The position numbers and the translations under genes are program-made. Under the pieces are notes generated by a model. That model did no database searches. It had not been told where the DNA came from and saw only the letters and a list, made by a program, of their open reading frames with translations. DNA of 64,000 nt from Blastococcus mobilis (GTDB lineage: Bacteria; Actinomycetota; Actinomycetes; Mycobacteriales; Geodermatophilaceae): contig NZ_FZNO01000005.1 of NCBI RefSeq assembly GCF_900188025.1, positions 1 to 64,000 on the forward strand, read 5' to 3'. Positions 54,649 to 62,479 of the stretch are shown here, piece by piece. Within the stretch, counting starts at the first letter, position 1. Each line of letters starts with the position of its first letter.

Positions 54649-55445
54649 CCGCGCCGGCCGAGCCGCGGCAGGCAGCCACGGTGCTGTTGCTGCGCGACGG
54701 GGAGCCGGGGCTCGAGGTCTACCTGCTGCGACGCACCAGGGGCATGCCGTTCGCCGGCGGGATGACCGCCTATCCCGGCGGCGGGGTGGATCCGCGGGAC
54801 GGTGACATCGAGACCGCCTGGTTCGGGCCACCGCCCGCGCAGTGGGCCACCGCCTTCGGCTGCGACGAGCGCACCGCGCGCGAACTGGTCTGTGCCGCCG
54901 TCCGGGAGACGTTCGAGGAGGCCGGCGTGCTGCTGGCCGGTGACCCCGAGGGTGGCCGGGTCGTGCCGGACGTCTCCGGCGACGACTGGGAGGACCAGCG
55001 GCAGGCGCTGCTGTCCCGGGAGCTGTCACTGGCCGAGCTGCTGGCCGGTCGTGGCCTGGCGCTGCGGTCGGACCTGTTGCGGCCCTTCGCGCACTGGATC
55101 ACCCCGCCGGTCGAGCCGCGGCGCTACGACACCAAGTTCTTCGCTGCCGCGCTGCCGGTGGGGCAGGAGGCGCGGCACGTCTCCGGGGAGGCCGACGAGG
55201 CCTCCTGGCTGACGCCCACCGCCGCGCTCGCGGAGCTGGCCACCGGCGACCGGCCGATGATGCCGCCGACCACCCACACCCTCGGCCAGCTGGCCCCGTT
55301 CCCGGACGTGGCGGCGGCGCTGGCCGGCTCGCCGCCGGAGCCGTTGCATCCGATCAGCCCGACGTTCGAGGAGACGCCCGACGGCCGGTGGGCGGTGCTC
55401 CCCGACGGCACCCGCATCCGTCTCGTGATCCCGCTTCCGCACTGA
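54645..55445 (+). CDS. NUDIX hydrolase
   Basis: 266 residues; ATG overlaps the RidA stop. The NUDIX box is extended: GGGVDPRD near residue 42, then, after a 30-residue insertion, RELVCAAVRETFEEAGVLL. The REx2EE core is intact. This split form resembles the human NUDT19-like group that acts on acyl-CoA. In Mycobacterium a metallo-beta-lactamase gene occupies the place next to RidA; it is absent here. A strong terminator follows. Confidence 0.85.
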   Translation: MTAPAEPRQAATVLLLRDGEPGLEVYLLRRTRGMPFAGGMTAYPGGGVDPRDGDIETAWFGPPPAQWATAFGCDERTARELVCAAVRETFEEAGVLLAGDPEGGRVVPDVSGDDWEDQRQALLSRELSLAELLAGRGLALRSDLLRPFAHWITPPVEPRRYDTKFFAAALPVGQEARHVSGEADEASWLTPTAALAELATGDRPMMPPTTHTLGQLAPFPDVAAALAGSPPEPLHPISPTFEETPDGRWAVLPDGTRIRLVIPLPH

Positions 55446-55450
55446 GCTCT

Positions 55451-55497
55451 GAACCAGAGAGGCCCAGAACCGTGATGGTTCTGGGCCTTCCTGGTTC
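55451..55497 (+). terminator. Terminator of the DUF4177-RidA-NUDIX operon
   Basis: Inner arms aggcccagaacc and ggttctgggcctt are fully complementary with a 5-base loop. Outer arms gaaccag and ctggttc pair as well. It lies 6 bases after the NUDIX stop. Confidence 0.9.
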
Positions 55498-55613
55498 AAC
55501 AGTCGTGCCGAGTGGGCCCCGCAGGGGTCCGCGCAGGCGCGAAGCAGCGGCTCAACGTGGGGCGGGGACGGCTCGTGGCCGCGGTGCGATCCGGAGGATC
55601 GCAGTGTCATGGC

Positions 55614-56288
55614 TCATCGCGCGCGGCGGCGCAGGCGCTCCTCGTCGAGGACGACGACCGACTTGCCCTGCAGCTGGATCCAGCCGCGGTGCACGAAGTC
55701 GGCCAGAGCCTTGTTCACCGTCTCGCGTGAGGCGCCGACGAGCTGGGCCAGCTCCTCCTGCGTCAGGTCGTGCTTGACGCGGAGACCGTCGCTCTCGCGG
55801 CTGCCGAACCGGTCGGCCATCTGCAGCAGCGCCTTGGCCACCCGACCGGGCACGTCGGTGAAGATCAGGTCGGCGACGGAGTCGTTGGTGCGACGCAGCC
55901 GGCGGGCGAGAACCCGCAGCAGCTGCTCGCCGATCTCCGGGTGCGCGTCGATCCAGGGACGCAGCACGGACTGGGGCATGCGCGCGAGCTTCACGTCGGT
56001 CACGGCCGTCGCGGTCGCGGTGCGCGGGCCGGGGTCGAACACCGAGAGCTCGCCGAACTGGTCGGAGGGGCCCATGACGGCCAGCACGTTCTCCCGGCCG
56101 TCGGGCGACCGGCGGGACAGCTTGATCTTGCCGGACACGACGATGTAGAGGCTGTCGCCGGGCTCGCCCTCGTTGAAGACCACTCGACCGCGCGGCAGCG
56201 TGATCATCTCCAAGCGACTGGCGACCGGGTCCACCGCGTCTTCCGAAAGCCCCTGGAAGAGCCCGGACTGGGCCAGTACCTCGTCCAC
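55614..56288 (-). CDS. crp: Crp/Fnr-family transcription regulator
   Basis: 224 residues. The cyclic-nucleotide-binding domain spans about residues 10-125, with [16 protein letters not shown] and [18 protein letters not shown] holding the phosphate-binding cassette (GELS...RTA). A dimer helix follows, then a winged HTH at about 165-215 with [21 protein letters not shown]. This matches Crp (Rv3676) of Mycobacterium by position and size. Start GTG with an AGAGGA site. It probably binds cAMP and controls many genes. Confidence 0.93.
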   Translation of the reverse strand: MDEVLAQSGLFQGLSEDAVDPVASRLEMITLPRGRVVFNEGEPGDSLYIVVSGKIKLSRRSPDGRENVLAVMGPSDQFGELSVFDPGPRTATATAVTDVKLARMPQSVLRPWIDAHPEIGEQLLRVLARRLRRTNDSVADLIFTDVPGRVAKALLQMADRFGSRESDGLRVKHDLTQEELAQLVGASRETVNKALADFVHRGWIQLQGKSVVVLDEERLRRRAR

Positions 56289-56306
56289 TGCACGTCCTCT
56301 CGCAAC

Positions 56307-56320
56307 CGTTCGTACGGACG
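56307..56320. promoter_or_regulatory. Imperfect dyad upstream of crp
   Basis: CGTTCGTACGGACG is a 14-bp near palindrome, 19 bases before the crp start. An adjacent small hairpin GGACGC-accg-GCGTCC shares its end. It does not fit the usual TGTGA-N6-TCACA site, so if it is an operator the binding protein is unknown. Confidence 0.25.
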
Positions 56321-56434
56321 CACCGGCGTCCGTGTCCGGAGCGAGTGTAGGCGGCTGTGCCTCCGGTCACCCGTTCGGTGGGCGGACGCGTCCCCCCTCC
56401 GAGCGAGTGGCCTGGAGCACACCCGCCGGACCGC

Positions 56435-56674
56435 TCAGACCAGCGGTGGGTTCGTCGTGGCGCCGCGCCTACCGCGACGACGGCGCCAGCGGGACAGGGC
56501 ACGTCGGATACCCGACGAGGCAAGGGTGTCCACCTCGCCGGGCGTGGCCGTGTTCAGGAACTCCGTCACCTCGCGCGGACTGGCCGGTCGGCGCAGCGGC
56601 TCCTCGACGCGTTCCATCACCAGCAGGAACGCGATGAGCAGCGGTGGAAAGAGGATGACGCTCAGCGCGACCAC
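56435..56674 (-). CDS. Small membrane protein, 79 aa
   Basis: I do not recognise a named family. The GTG at 56674 has a very good GGAGGAGG site. The protein has one N-terminal membrane helix (residues about 2-19, [20 protein letters not shown]), a middle part with [22 protein letters not shown] resembling a short folded segment, and a strongly basic tail ([10 protein letters not shown]). It lies between crp and nth on the minus strand; the 5' end faces nth. Confidence 0.65.
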   Translation of the reverse strand: MVALSVILFPPLLIAFLLVMERVEEPLRRPASPREVTEFLNTATPGEVDTLASSGIRRALSRWRRRRGRRGATTNPPLV

Positions 56675-56763
56675 TGCCACCTCCTCCTGCGATCCGGCCG
56701 GGACCGCCCCGGCACACGGCTGTCGATGATGACACGGACCGGTTACCCGTCGGACCGGCCGCC

Positions 56764-56769
56764 TACCCT
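56764..56769 (+). promoter_or_regulatory. -10 box just before nth (leaderless geometry)
   Basis: TACCCT ends 7 bases before the GTG of nth, with no ribosome binding site between. Confidence 0.45.
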
Positions 56770-56776
56770 CGACGAC

Positions 56777-57610
56777 GTGTCGATGCCCGCGTCCGAGTCC
56801 GTGAGCGCGCCCGTGGCGGCGTCCGGGGCGCCCGGTTACGCCCGTCCTGCCCGCCTCCGGCGGCCCACCCGCGCCGCGCGGACCGGTGCCTCGCCCTACG
56901 ACCCGGAGGAGACGCCTCTCGGCCGGACCAGGCGTGCCCGGCGGATGGCCCGGGAGCTCGCTGTGATCCACCCCGACGCACACTGCGAGCTCGACTTCAC
57001 CAACGCCTTCGAGCTGCTGGTCGCCACGGTGCTGTCGGCGCAGACCACCGACAAGATGGTGAACAAGGTCACGCCGACGCTGTTCGCGAAGTACCCGGAC
57101 GCCGTCGCGCTCGCCGCCGCCGACCGCGAGGAGCTCGAGGCGATCCTCAAGCCGACCGGCTTCTTCCGGGCGAAGGCGAACTCGGTCCTCGGGCTCAGCC
57201 AGGCGCTGGTCGAGCGCTTCCACGGCGAGGTGCCCGGCCGGATGGCCGATCTGGTCACCCTGCCCGGGGTGGGCCGCAAGACCGCGAACGTCGTCCTGGG
57301 CAACGCCTTCGGGGTGCCGGGCCTGACCGTCGACACGCACTTCGGCCGCCTGGTGCGCCGGTTCGGGTGGACGGCAGAGGAGGACCCGGTGAAGGTCGAG
57401 GCGGAGATCGCCGAGCTGATCCCGAAGAAGGAATGGACCGACTTCAGCCACCGCGTGATCTGCCACGGTCGCCGGGTCTGCCACGCCAAGAAGGCCGCCT
57501 GCGGAGCCTGCGGTCTGGCGCAGTGGTGCCCCTCGTTCGGTATCGGGCCCGTGGACCCGGAGGTCGCCCTGAAGCTGGTCCGGTCGCCGGCCGCCTCGGA
57601 CACCGAGTGA
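56777..57610 (+). CDS. nth: Endonuclease III
   Basis: 277 residues from the GTG at 56777 (ATG at 56783 is also possible). Nth removes oxidised pyrimidines and cuts the abasic strand. The helix-hairpin-helix [18 protein letters not shown] carries the catalytic lysine, and the Asp lies in [11 protein letters not shown]. The C-terminal iron-sulfur cysteines are present (C-x6-C-x2-C-x5-C, from [17 protein letters not shown]). About 50 extra N-terminal residues are basic and probably disordered. Its stop shares one base with the next gene's ATG. Confidence 0.95.
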   Translation: MSMPASESVSAPVAASGAPGYARPARLRRPTRAARTGASPYDPEETPLGRTRRARRMARELAVIHPDAHCELDFTNAFELLVATVLSAQTTDKMVNKVTPTLFAKYPDAVALAAADREELEAILKPTGFFRAKANSVLGLSQALVERFHGEVPGRMADLVTLPGVGRKTANVVLGNAFGVPGLTVDTHFGRLVRRFGWTAEEDPVKVEAEIAELIPKKEWTDFSHRVICHGRRVCHAKKAACGACGLAQWCPSFGIGPVDPEVALKLVRSPAASDTE

Positions 57611-58170
57611 TGCGGCGACTCCTCGCCGGGCTCACGGCGGCGGTCCTGCTGTCGGCGTGCGCGGCCGACACGGAGAACCCGGACGGTCCCGTGCAGATGG
57701 AGAGCACCCTCTCGGCCTGTCCCGAGCAGCCCGGCGAACCGGCGCGGGGCGCCGCGCTGATGCCCGCGCTGGCCTTCGACTGCCCCGGCGGCGGAACGCT
57801 GGACCTCTCCCGGGCACCGGGCGTGCCGACGGTGGTCAACCTGTGGGGAAGCTGGTGCGCGCCCTGCCGCGAGGAGCTGCCGATGTTCCAGGAGCTGGCG
57901 AACAGCGCGGGGGAGCAGGTCCACGTGATCGGGGTGATCAGCAAGGACGGCGTCCCCCAGGCGGAGTCCTTCGCCTCGGATGCCGGGGTCGTGTTTCCCA
58001 GCGCGTTCGACGGGGAGGGGGAGCTCATGGCCGAGCTGGGCATCAACGTGCTGCCCCACACCTACTTCCTCGACGCCGGGGGTGCCCTCGTCCACACCCA
58101 GGTGGGGCCGGTCGCGTCGGCGGACGAGCTGCGCGGCCTGGTCGCCGAGCACCTCGGCGTGCAGTTGTGA
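57610..58170 (+). CDS. Thioredoxin-like lipoprotein (TlpA type)
   Basis: 186 residues. A lipoprotein signal (lipobox LLSAC) is followed by a spacer with two further cysteines (SAC, FDC) and the thioredoxin fold with the redox motif WCAPCREELP and the cis-Pro in VLPHTYFLD. It is anchored outside the membrane and probably reduces or oxidises thiols of exported proteins. The Mycobacterium equivalent is Rv3673c. It overlaps nth by 1 bp and the NUDIX gene by 4 bp. Confidence 0.92.
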   Translation: MRRLLAGLTAAVLLSACAADTENPDGPVQMESTLSACPEQPGEPARGAALMPALAFDCPGGGTLDLSRAPGVPTVVNLWGSWCAPCREELPMFQELANSAGEQVHVIGVISKDGVPQAESFASDAGVVFPSAFDGEGELMAELGINVLPHTYFLDAGGALVHTQVGPVASADELRGLVAEHLGVQL

Positions 58171-58943
58171 GCGCCGGCGACGCGGCGCGGGAGTCGGCGG
58201 CCGATGGGCTGCCCGACTACCTCCTGCGGCTGCTCGACGCCGCCGTCGACCTCCCGCTCCGCCACCGCATGCCCAAGGCGACGGCCACGGCCCGGCGCTC
58301 CGCTGTGCTCATCCTCTTCGGTGAGGGACCGGGCGGGCCGGACGTGCTGCTGATCGAGAAGTCCGCACACCTGCGCAGCCACGCCGGTCAGCCGGCCTTC
58401 CCGGGTGGCCAGGCCGATCCCGGTGACGACTACCCGGTCGGGACGGCGCTGCGCGAGGCCCAGGAGGAGGCCGGCATCGACCCGGCCGGTGTCCGGATCC
58501 TGGCCACCTTGCAGGAGCTCTTCCTCGGCCCCTCCGACAACCTCGTCGTGCCGGTGGTGGGCTGGTGGGACGACCCGCGGGACGTGACGGTGGGCGATCC
58601 GCGCGAGGTCGCGCGGGTCGCGCGCGTGCCGTTGGCCGACCTCGCGAACCCGGCCAACCGCTTCCGGGTGGGGCACCCGTCCGGCTACATCGGACCGGCC
58701 TTCGCCGTCGCCGACATGGTGGTGTGGGGCTTCACCGCGGGCTTGCTGGAGGCGATCCTCGAGGCGGCCGGGCTCGCCGAGCCGTGGAACGAGCGCGACG
58801 TGCGTCAGCTCCCGGCCTCCGCCGTACGGCCGTATCGGCTGCCGGGATCGGGCGACGACGAGCCCGACGGCGACGCCGCCGCGCCGACGGTGGCCGATCC
58901 CGCGCCGGACGGGCCTCCGACGCGTACGGTTCCGCCCCGATGA
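58167..58943 (+). CDS. NUDIX hydrolase, CoA pyrophosphatase type
   Basis: 258 residues from a GTG overlapping the thioredoxin-like gene. The NUDIX box GGQADPGD...ALREAQEEAGI is complete, preceded by LIEKSAHLRSHAGQPAFPGG, the typical UPF0035/NudL extension for CoA pyrophosphatases. The C-terminal 40 residues are Asp/Pro-rich and variable. Equivalent in position to Rv3672c. It overlaps the following cupredoxin gene by 4 bp. Confidence 0.9.
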   Translation: MSAGDAARESAADGLPDYLLRLLDAAVDLPLRHRMPKATATARRSAVLILFGEGPGGPDVLLIEKSAHLRSHAGQPAFPGGQADPGDDYPVGTALREAQEEAGIDPAGVRILATLQELFLGPSDNLVVPVVGWWDDPRDVTVGDPREVARVARVPLADLANPANRFRVGHPSGYIGPAFAVADMVVWGFTAGLLEAILEAAGLAEPWNERDVRQLPASAVRPYRLPGSGDDEPDGDAAAPTVADPAPDGPPTRTVPPR

Positions 58944-59401
58944 ACGGGGGACGGCGGACGACCGTACGGCGCGGCGCTGGGGCGCTGCTGGGCCTGCTGA
59001 TGCTGCCCGGCGTGCTCGCCGGTTGCAGCGGCGAGGACCTGCCGGAGTCCGGTGCCGCACCGCTGGCACCCGGGGTGGGCGAGGTGACGACGGCGCCCGA
59101 CGGCGTCCAGGAGATCACCCTGCAGACCCAGGACGACTACGTCTTCACGCCCGATCACTTCACCGTCGACCCGGGCCCCGTGCGCCTGACGGTGGTGAAC
59201 GTGGCCGAGGAGATGACCCACGACTTCCGGTTCACGCCGGGCACCGGACCTGCCGCGATCGAGTCGGTGATCGACTTCCTCGCGCCGGGCGAGGAGATGA
59301 CCATCGATTTCGAGGCGACCGCGCCCGGCGACTATCCGTTCGAGTGCAGCTTCCACGTCCAGCTCGACCAGGTCGGCACCATGACGGTGCGCGACCGATG
59401 A
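58940..59401 (+). CDS. Cupredoxin-domain lipoprotein
   Basis: 153 residues. A lipoprotein signal (lipobox LAGC) precedes a single cupredoxin fold. Probable copper ligands are His in EEMTHDFRF and Cys, His and Met in CSFHVQLDQVGTM, the usual H...C-x2-H-x(n)-M set. It would carry electrons or bind copper outside the membrane. This gene is not part of the mycobacterial order as I remember it and appears inserted between NUDIX and marP; the 4-bp overlap with NUDIX keeps the operon intact. Confidence 0.85.
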   Translation: MNGGRRTTVRRGAGALLGLLMLPGVLAGCSGEDLPESGAAPLAPGVGEVTTAPDGVQEITLQTQDDYVFTPDHFTVDPGPVRLTVVNVAEEMTHDFRFTPGTGPAAIESVIDFLAPGEEMTIDFEATAPGDYPFECSFHVQLDQVGTMTVRDR

Positions 59402-59478
59402 CGAGCGGGTCAGGAGCATCGCAGGGAGCGCCGGCGACGGAGGAGCGGACCGGCTCCGGGGTCGAGCGGGGTAACTGA
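59398..59478 (+). CDS. Tiny ORF linking the cupredoxin and marP genes
   Basis: 26 residues (MTSGSGASQGAPATEERTGS... ) from an ATG that overlaps the cupredoxin stop (ATGA); the TGA ends 2 bases before the marP GTG. The composition is Gly/Ser/Ala-rich, so no fold is expected. It may only keep ribosomes moving to marP. Whether a peptide accumulates is unknown. Confidence 0.3.
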   Translation: MTSGSGASQGAPATEERTGSGVERGN

Positions 59479-59480
59479 CC

Positions 59481-60662
59481 GTGTCCGTCGTCGACGTGGT
59501 GCTGATCGCACTCGCCCTCGTGTTCGCGCTGTCGGGTTTCCGGCAGGGCCTGCTGGTCTCCTCCACCTCCATCTTCGGCTTCCTGGGCGGCGCCGTCCTC
59601 GGGGCGCAGCTGTCCGGACCGGTCGCCGATCGGATCGACGGTTCCAGCGTCACGCGGGTGTTCGCCGCGCTGGTGGTGGTGCTCGCCGGGGCGTTGCTCG
59701 GCCAGATCCTGGCCGGGGCGGCCGGCCGCGCGCTGCGCGGGCGGGTCACCTGGGAGCCGGCGAAGATGATCGATTCGGTGGCCGGAGCGGTGGTCTCGGC
59801 GGTCGCCGTGCTGCTGGTCGCCTGGATGGTCGCTTCTCCGCTGGCCAGCTCGCCGTTCCCGACGGTGGCCGGTCAGGTGCGTCAGTCCGGGCTCGTGCAG
59901 GCCGTCGACCGGGCGATCCCCGACGAGGTCCGGACCGTCTACGACAACCTCCGCGACGCGATCGACCGCCGCGGGCTGCCCGACGTCCTCGACCCGCTCA
60001 CCCCGACCGAGGTCCGCGAGGTCCCGGCGCCCGACCCGGCGCTGCTGTCCAGCCCGGTGGTGAACTCGGTGCAGGGGTCGGTCGTGAAGATCACCGGTAT
60101 CGCGCCGTCCTGCTCCCGGCAGATCGACGGATCCGGATTCGTCTACGCACCCGAGCGGGTGATGACCAACGCGCACGTGCTCGCGGGCGTCACCGACCCG
60201 GTCGTGCTGGCCGAGGGGGAGGAGTACGACGCCACGCCGGTCTACGTGGACGAGGCGACCGACGTCGCGGTGCTCGCCGTGCCCGGGATGGAGACGCTCC
60301 CGCTGTCGTTCAGCGCGGACCTCGCCGAGGCCGGCGACGACGCGATCATCATGGGCTACCCCGGCGGCGGACCCTTCTACGTCGGGCCGGCGCGGGTGCG
60401 CGACCGCGTGGAGATCAGCGGCCCGGACTTCCGGAACACCGAGACCGTCGTCCGCGAGGTCTACGCGCTGTTCGGGACCGTCCGGTCCGGTAACTCCGGC
60501 GGTCCGCTGTTCGCCACCGACGGCAGCGTCCTGGGCGTGGTCTTCGCCTCCGCGATCGACGACCCCGACACCGGCTACGCCCTGACCGGGCCGGAGGTCG
60601 CCGAGGCGGCGACCGTCGGCAGCACCGCGCGGGCCGAGGTCGGCACCGGTCCCTGCGAGTAG
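59481..60662 (+). CDS. marP: Membrane-anchored serine protease, MarP-like
   Basis: 393 residues. The N-terminal 165 residues contain four membrane helices (CvpA-like: VVDVVLIALALVFALSGF onwards). The external trypsin-like domain has the triad His in MTNAHVLAG, Asp in TDVAVLAV and Ser in GNSGGPLF. A Cys in APSCSRQ and one in the last residues (PCE) may form the redox-sensitive disulfide known in MarP. The Mycobacterium protein is needed for acid resistance; that role here is by analogy. A frame stop at 59472-59474 fixes the start at GTG 59481. Confidence 0.9.
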   Translation: MSVVDVVLIALALVFALSGFRQGLLVSSTSIFGFLGGAVLGAQLSGPVADRIDGSSVTRVFAALVVVLAGALLGQILAGAAGRALRGRVTWEPAKMIDSVAGAVVSAVAVLLVAWMVASPLASSPFPTVAGQVRQSGLVQAVDRAIPDEVRTVYDNLRDAIDRRGLPDVLDPLTPTEVREVPAPDPALLSSPVVNSVQGSVVKITGIAPSCSRQIDGSGFVYAPERVMTNAHVLAGVTDPVVLAEGEEYDATPVYVDEATDVAVLAVPGMETLPLSFSADLAEAGDDAIIMGYPGGGPFYVGPARVRDRVEISGPDFRNTETVVREVYALFGTVRSGNSGGPLFATDGSVLGVVFASAIDDPDTGYALTGPEVAEAATVGSTARAEVGTGPCE

Positions 60663-60757
60663 GCCCCGTCCGGAGGCTCGCCGCGAGCGTGCGAGCGGTG
60701 AGAGGGACGGGGTCCTTTCTGCTTCGCAGGCTCAGCGCGGGACCCTGAACGGGGCCG
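60663..60757. repeat. Dispersed palindromic repeat, copy 14 (with a partial second copy)
   Basis: Begins at the marP stop codon: ggccccgtccggaggctcgc, inner gagcgtgcgagcggtgag, right agagggacggggtcctttct, followed by a half copy cttcgcaggctcagcgcggg...gaacggggcc. It is between marP and the converging hydrolase gene. The remaining bases to 60824 show no gene. Confidence 0.85.
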
Positions 60758-60824
60758 TTTCAGTGGGTCGCCGGGCCCTGAAGGGTGGCCGCTCCATTAC
60801 GTCACCCGGGGCCGTTCCATACCG

Positions 60825-61751
60825 TCAGGTGGCCCACTCGGCGATGGCCCGGCTGACCTCGGCCGGTGCCTCCTCGTGCGGGAAGTGGCCGATGCCCGGC
60901 AGCTCCCGCCACTCGTAGGCGCCGGCGACGTAGCGACCCGAGCCGCGCGCGGTGTCGACGAGCACGCAGGGGTCCAGCGTGCCGTGCAGCTGCAGCGTGG
61001 GCGCGCTGATGGGGGCGGCCATCCGCCGCGCGTAGCGGAGACCGTCGGGGCGCAGCTGCGACCGGGCCGCCCAGCGGTGGTACTCCATGGCGCCGTAGGC
61101 GGCCTGGGGGATCCGCGCGGCCGAGCGGTAGCGCTCCACCGCCTCGGCGAACCCCGGGGTGCGTGCCCACGCCGGGCCGGCCCACCGTTGCATCAGGTCG
61201 GCGACGGGGTCGTCGTCGGCCCGGGTCAGCCGGCGCTCGGGCAGGCGGGGCAGCTGGAAGCCCAGGGCATACCGGGAGGCCCGCCGCTGCGCGGGGTCGG
61301 TCATGCCCGCCCGCAGCCGCCGGGGGTGGGCCATCGAGAGGACGACGAGCCGGCGCACGGTGCGCGGGTGCAGCGCCGCCATGGTCCAGCCCAGGAGACC
61401 ACCCCAGTCGTGGCCGACCACCACCGCGTCCTGCTCGCCGAGCGCGCGCACCAGGGCCGCCACGTCCGCGGAGAGCGAGGGCAGGTCGTAGCCGCGGGGC
61501 GGCTTGTCGCTGGCCCCGTAGCCGCGCAGGTCCGGGGCGACCACGTGGAAGCCCGCCGCGGCCAGGTCGGTCAACTGTGCGCGCCAGGCCCACCAGAACT
61601 GCGGAAAGCCGTGCAGCAGGAGGACCAGTGGCCCCTCGCCGGCTTCGGCGGCGTGCAGTCGCACGCCGTTGGCCGAGATGTCGCGGTGGGTCCACGGGCC
61701 CGGGAGCAGGACGCTGGTCGCGTCGGGTGGGCCCTCGACGCGGACCGTCAC
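60825..61751 (-). CDS. Alpha/beta hydrolase, epoxide hydrolase-like
   Basis: 308 residues from GTG 61751; a GTG at 61766 would add five residues and neither has a strong site. The fold shows LVLLLHGFPQFWWAW (oxyanion loop HGFP), DLRGYGASDKPP, the nucleophile Asp in VVVGHDWGG, an acidic residue in LDPCVLVDTARG and the catalytic His in GIGHFPHEEAP. The HDWG nucleophile elbow is that of epoxide hydrolases and haloalkane dehalogenases. Position equals EphE (Rv3670) of Mycobacterium. Confidence 0.88.
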   Translation of the reverse strand: MTVRVEGPPDATSVLLPGPWTHRDISANGVRLHAAEAGEGPLVLLLHGFPQFWWAWRAQLTDLAAAGFHVVAPDLRGYGASDKPPRGYDLPSLSADVAALVRALGEQDAVVVGHDWGGLLGWTMAALHPRTVRRLVVLSMAHPRRLRAGMTDPAQRRASRYALGFQLPRLPERRLTRADDDPVADLMQRWAGPAWARTPGFAEAVERYRSAARIPQAAYGAMEYHRWAARSQLRPDGLRYARRMAAPISAPTLQLHGTLDPCVLVDTARGSGRYVAGAYEWRELPGIGHFPHEEAPAEVSRAIAEWAT

Positions 61752-61786
61752 GGGGCTGGAGGCCACTCCGTCGCTCGGTGTGGCGG

Positions 61787-62287
61787 TCAGAGCGTGTAGG
61801 ACTGCGTGCCCGCCCGCTTGACCTGGCCGTTGCTGACCTCCGGGATGGCGCGGTGACGCTGACCCGGAGCCTCCCGGTGCAGCACGTCGGGCAGGTCGGA
61901 GAGGGTCTCCAGCGTCCGCTCGGGCTTCTCGACCCTCCGGAGCATCCGGCGCCCGATCAGCGCCAGGATGCCGGCGAGGACGAGCAGGAAGAGCGTGACG
62001 ATCCCGTAGGACACCCAGCGGGGCAGGCCCAGGGCGGTCAGCGCCTCCGCGATGGTGACGAAGAGGTAGATCCCGGCGAACGCTGCGAGCACGCCGGCGG
62101 CGCCGAACAGCGCGACGCTGATCCCCGCCTTCTTCGCCGACCGGCCGATCTCCGCCTTGGCCAGCTCGATCTCGCTGCGCACCAGCGTCGACATGTCGGC
62201 CATGGCGCTCTGGACGAGCGTCCCGACCGAGGGCTCGGCGGCTGCCGCCGTCGCGTCGAGGCGGGCCGGCGACACACTGTGGGCCAC
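61787..62287 (-). CDS. Holin-like membrane protein (phage holin family, Rv3669-like)
   Basis: 166 residues from the GTG at 62287 with an AAGGAGGAG site; a longer frame upstream is not supported. A helical N-terminus with SAMADMSTLVRSEIELAKAE is followed by two membrane helices (about 68-92 and 98-122). This is the layout of PF07332-type proteins of actinobacteria, which have the name holin but no lysis role is shown. A charged tail follows. Between acs and the hydrolase gene, as in Mycobacterium. Confidence 0.85.
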   Translation of the reverse strand: MAHSVSPARLDATAAAAEPSVGTLVQSAMADMSTLVRSEIELAKAEIGRSAKKAGISVALFGAAGVLAAFAGIYLFVTIAEALTALGLPRWVSYGIVTLFLLVLAGILALIGRRMLRRVEKPERTLETLSDLPDVLHREAPGQRHRAIPEVSNGQVKRAGTQSYTL

Positions 62288-62441
62288 GGGGGCTCCTCCT
62301 TCGGATGGCTGTGCCTGATCGATGCGGGCCTGGTCCAGGCCCGCCGGATCGATCGGCCGGACAGGAGAATGGTGCCGCACGACGAACGACGCCGCGCTCC
62401 CGCATCCCGGAAAGGGTTCGCCGGAGTGCCGGTACCGAGGC

Positions 62442-62470
62442 CCCCTGGTGGCCGACGTGGCCACCAGGGG
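62442..62470 (-). terminator. Terminator behind acs
   Basis: Arms cccctggtggcc and ggccaccagggg are exactly complementary over 12 bp, with loop gacgt, 9 bases after the acs stop. Confidence 0.8.
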
Positions 62471-62479
62471 AGCGCCGGC

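Noticed and set aside
55512-55560. Possible fifteenth copy of the palindromic repeat
   Set aside because: It contains gtgggccccgcaggggtccgc and gcaggcgcgaagcagcggctc but lacks matching outer arms. Perhaps a decayed copy, not counted.
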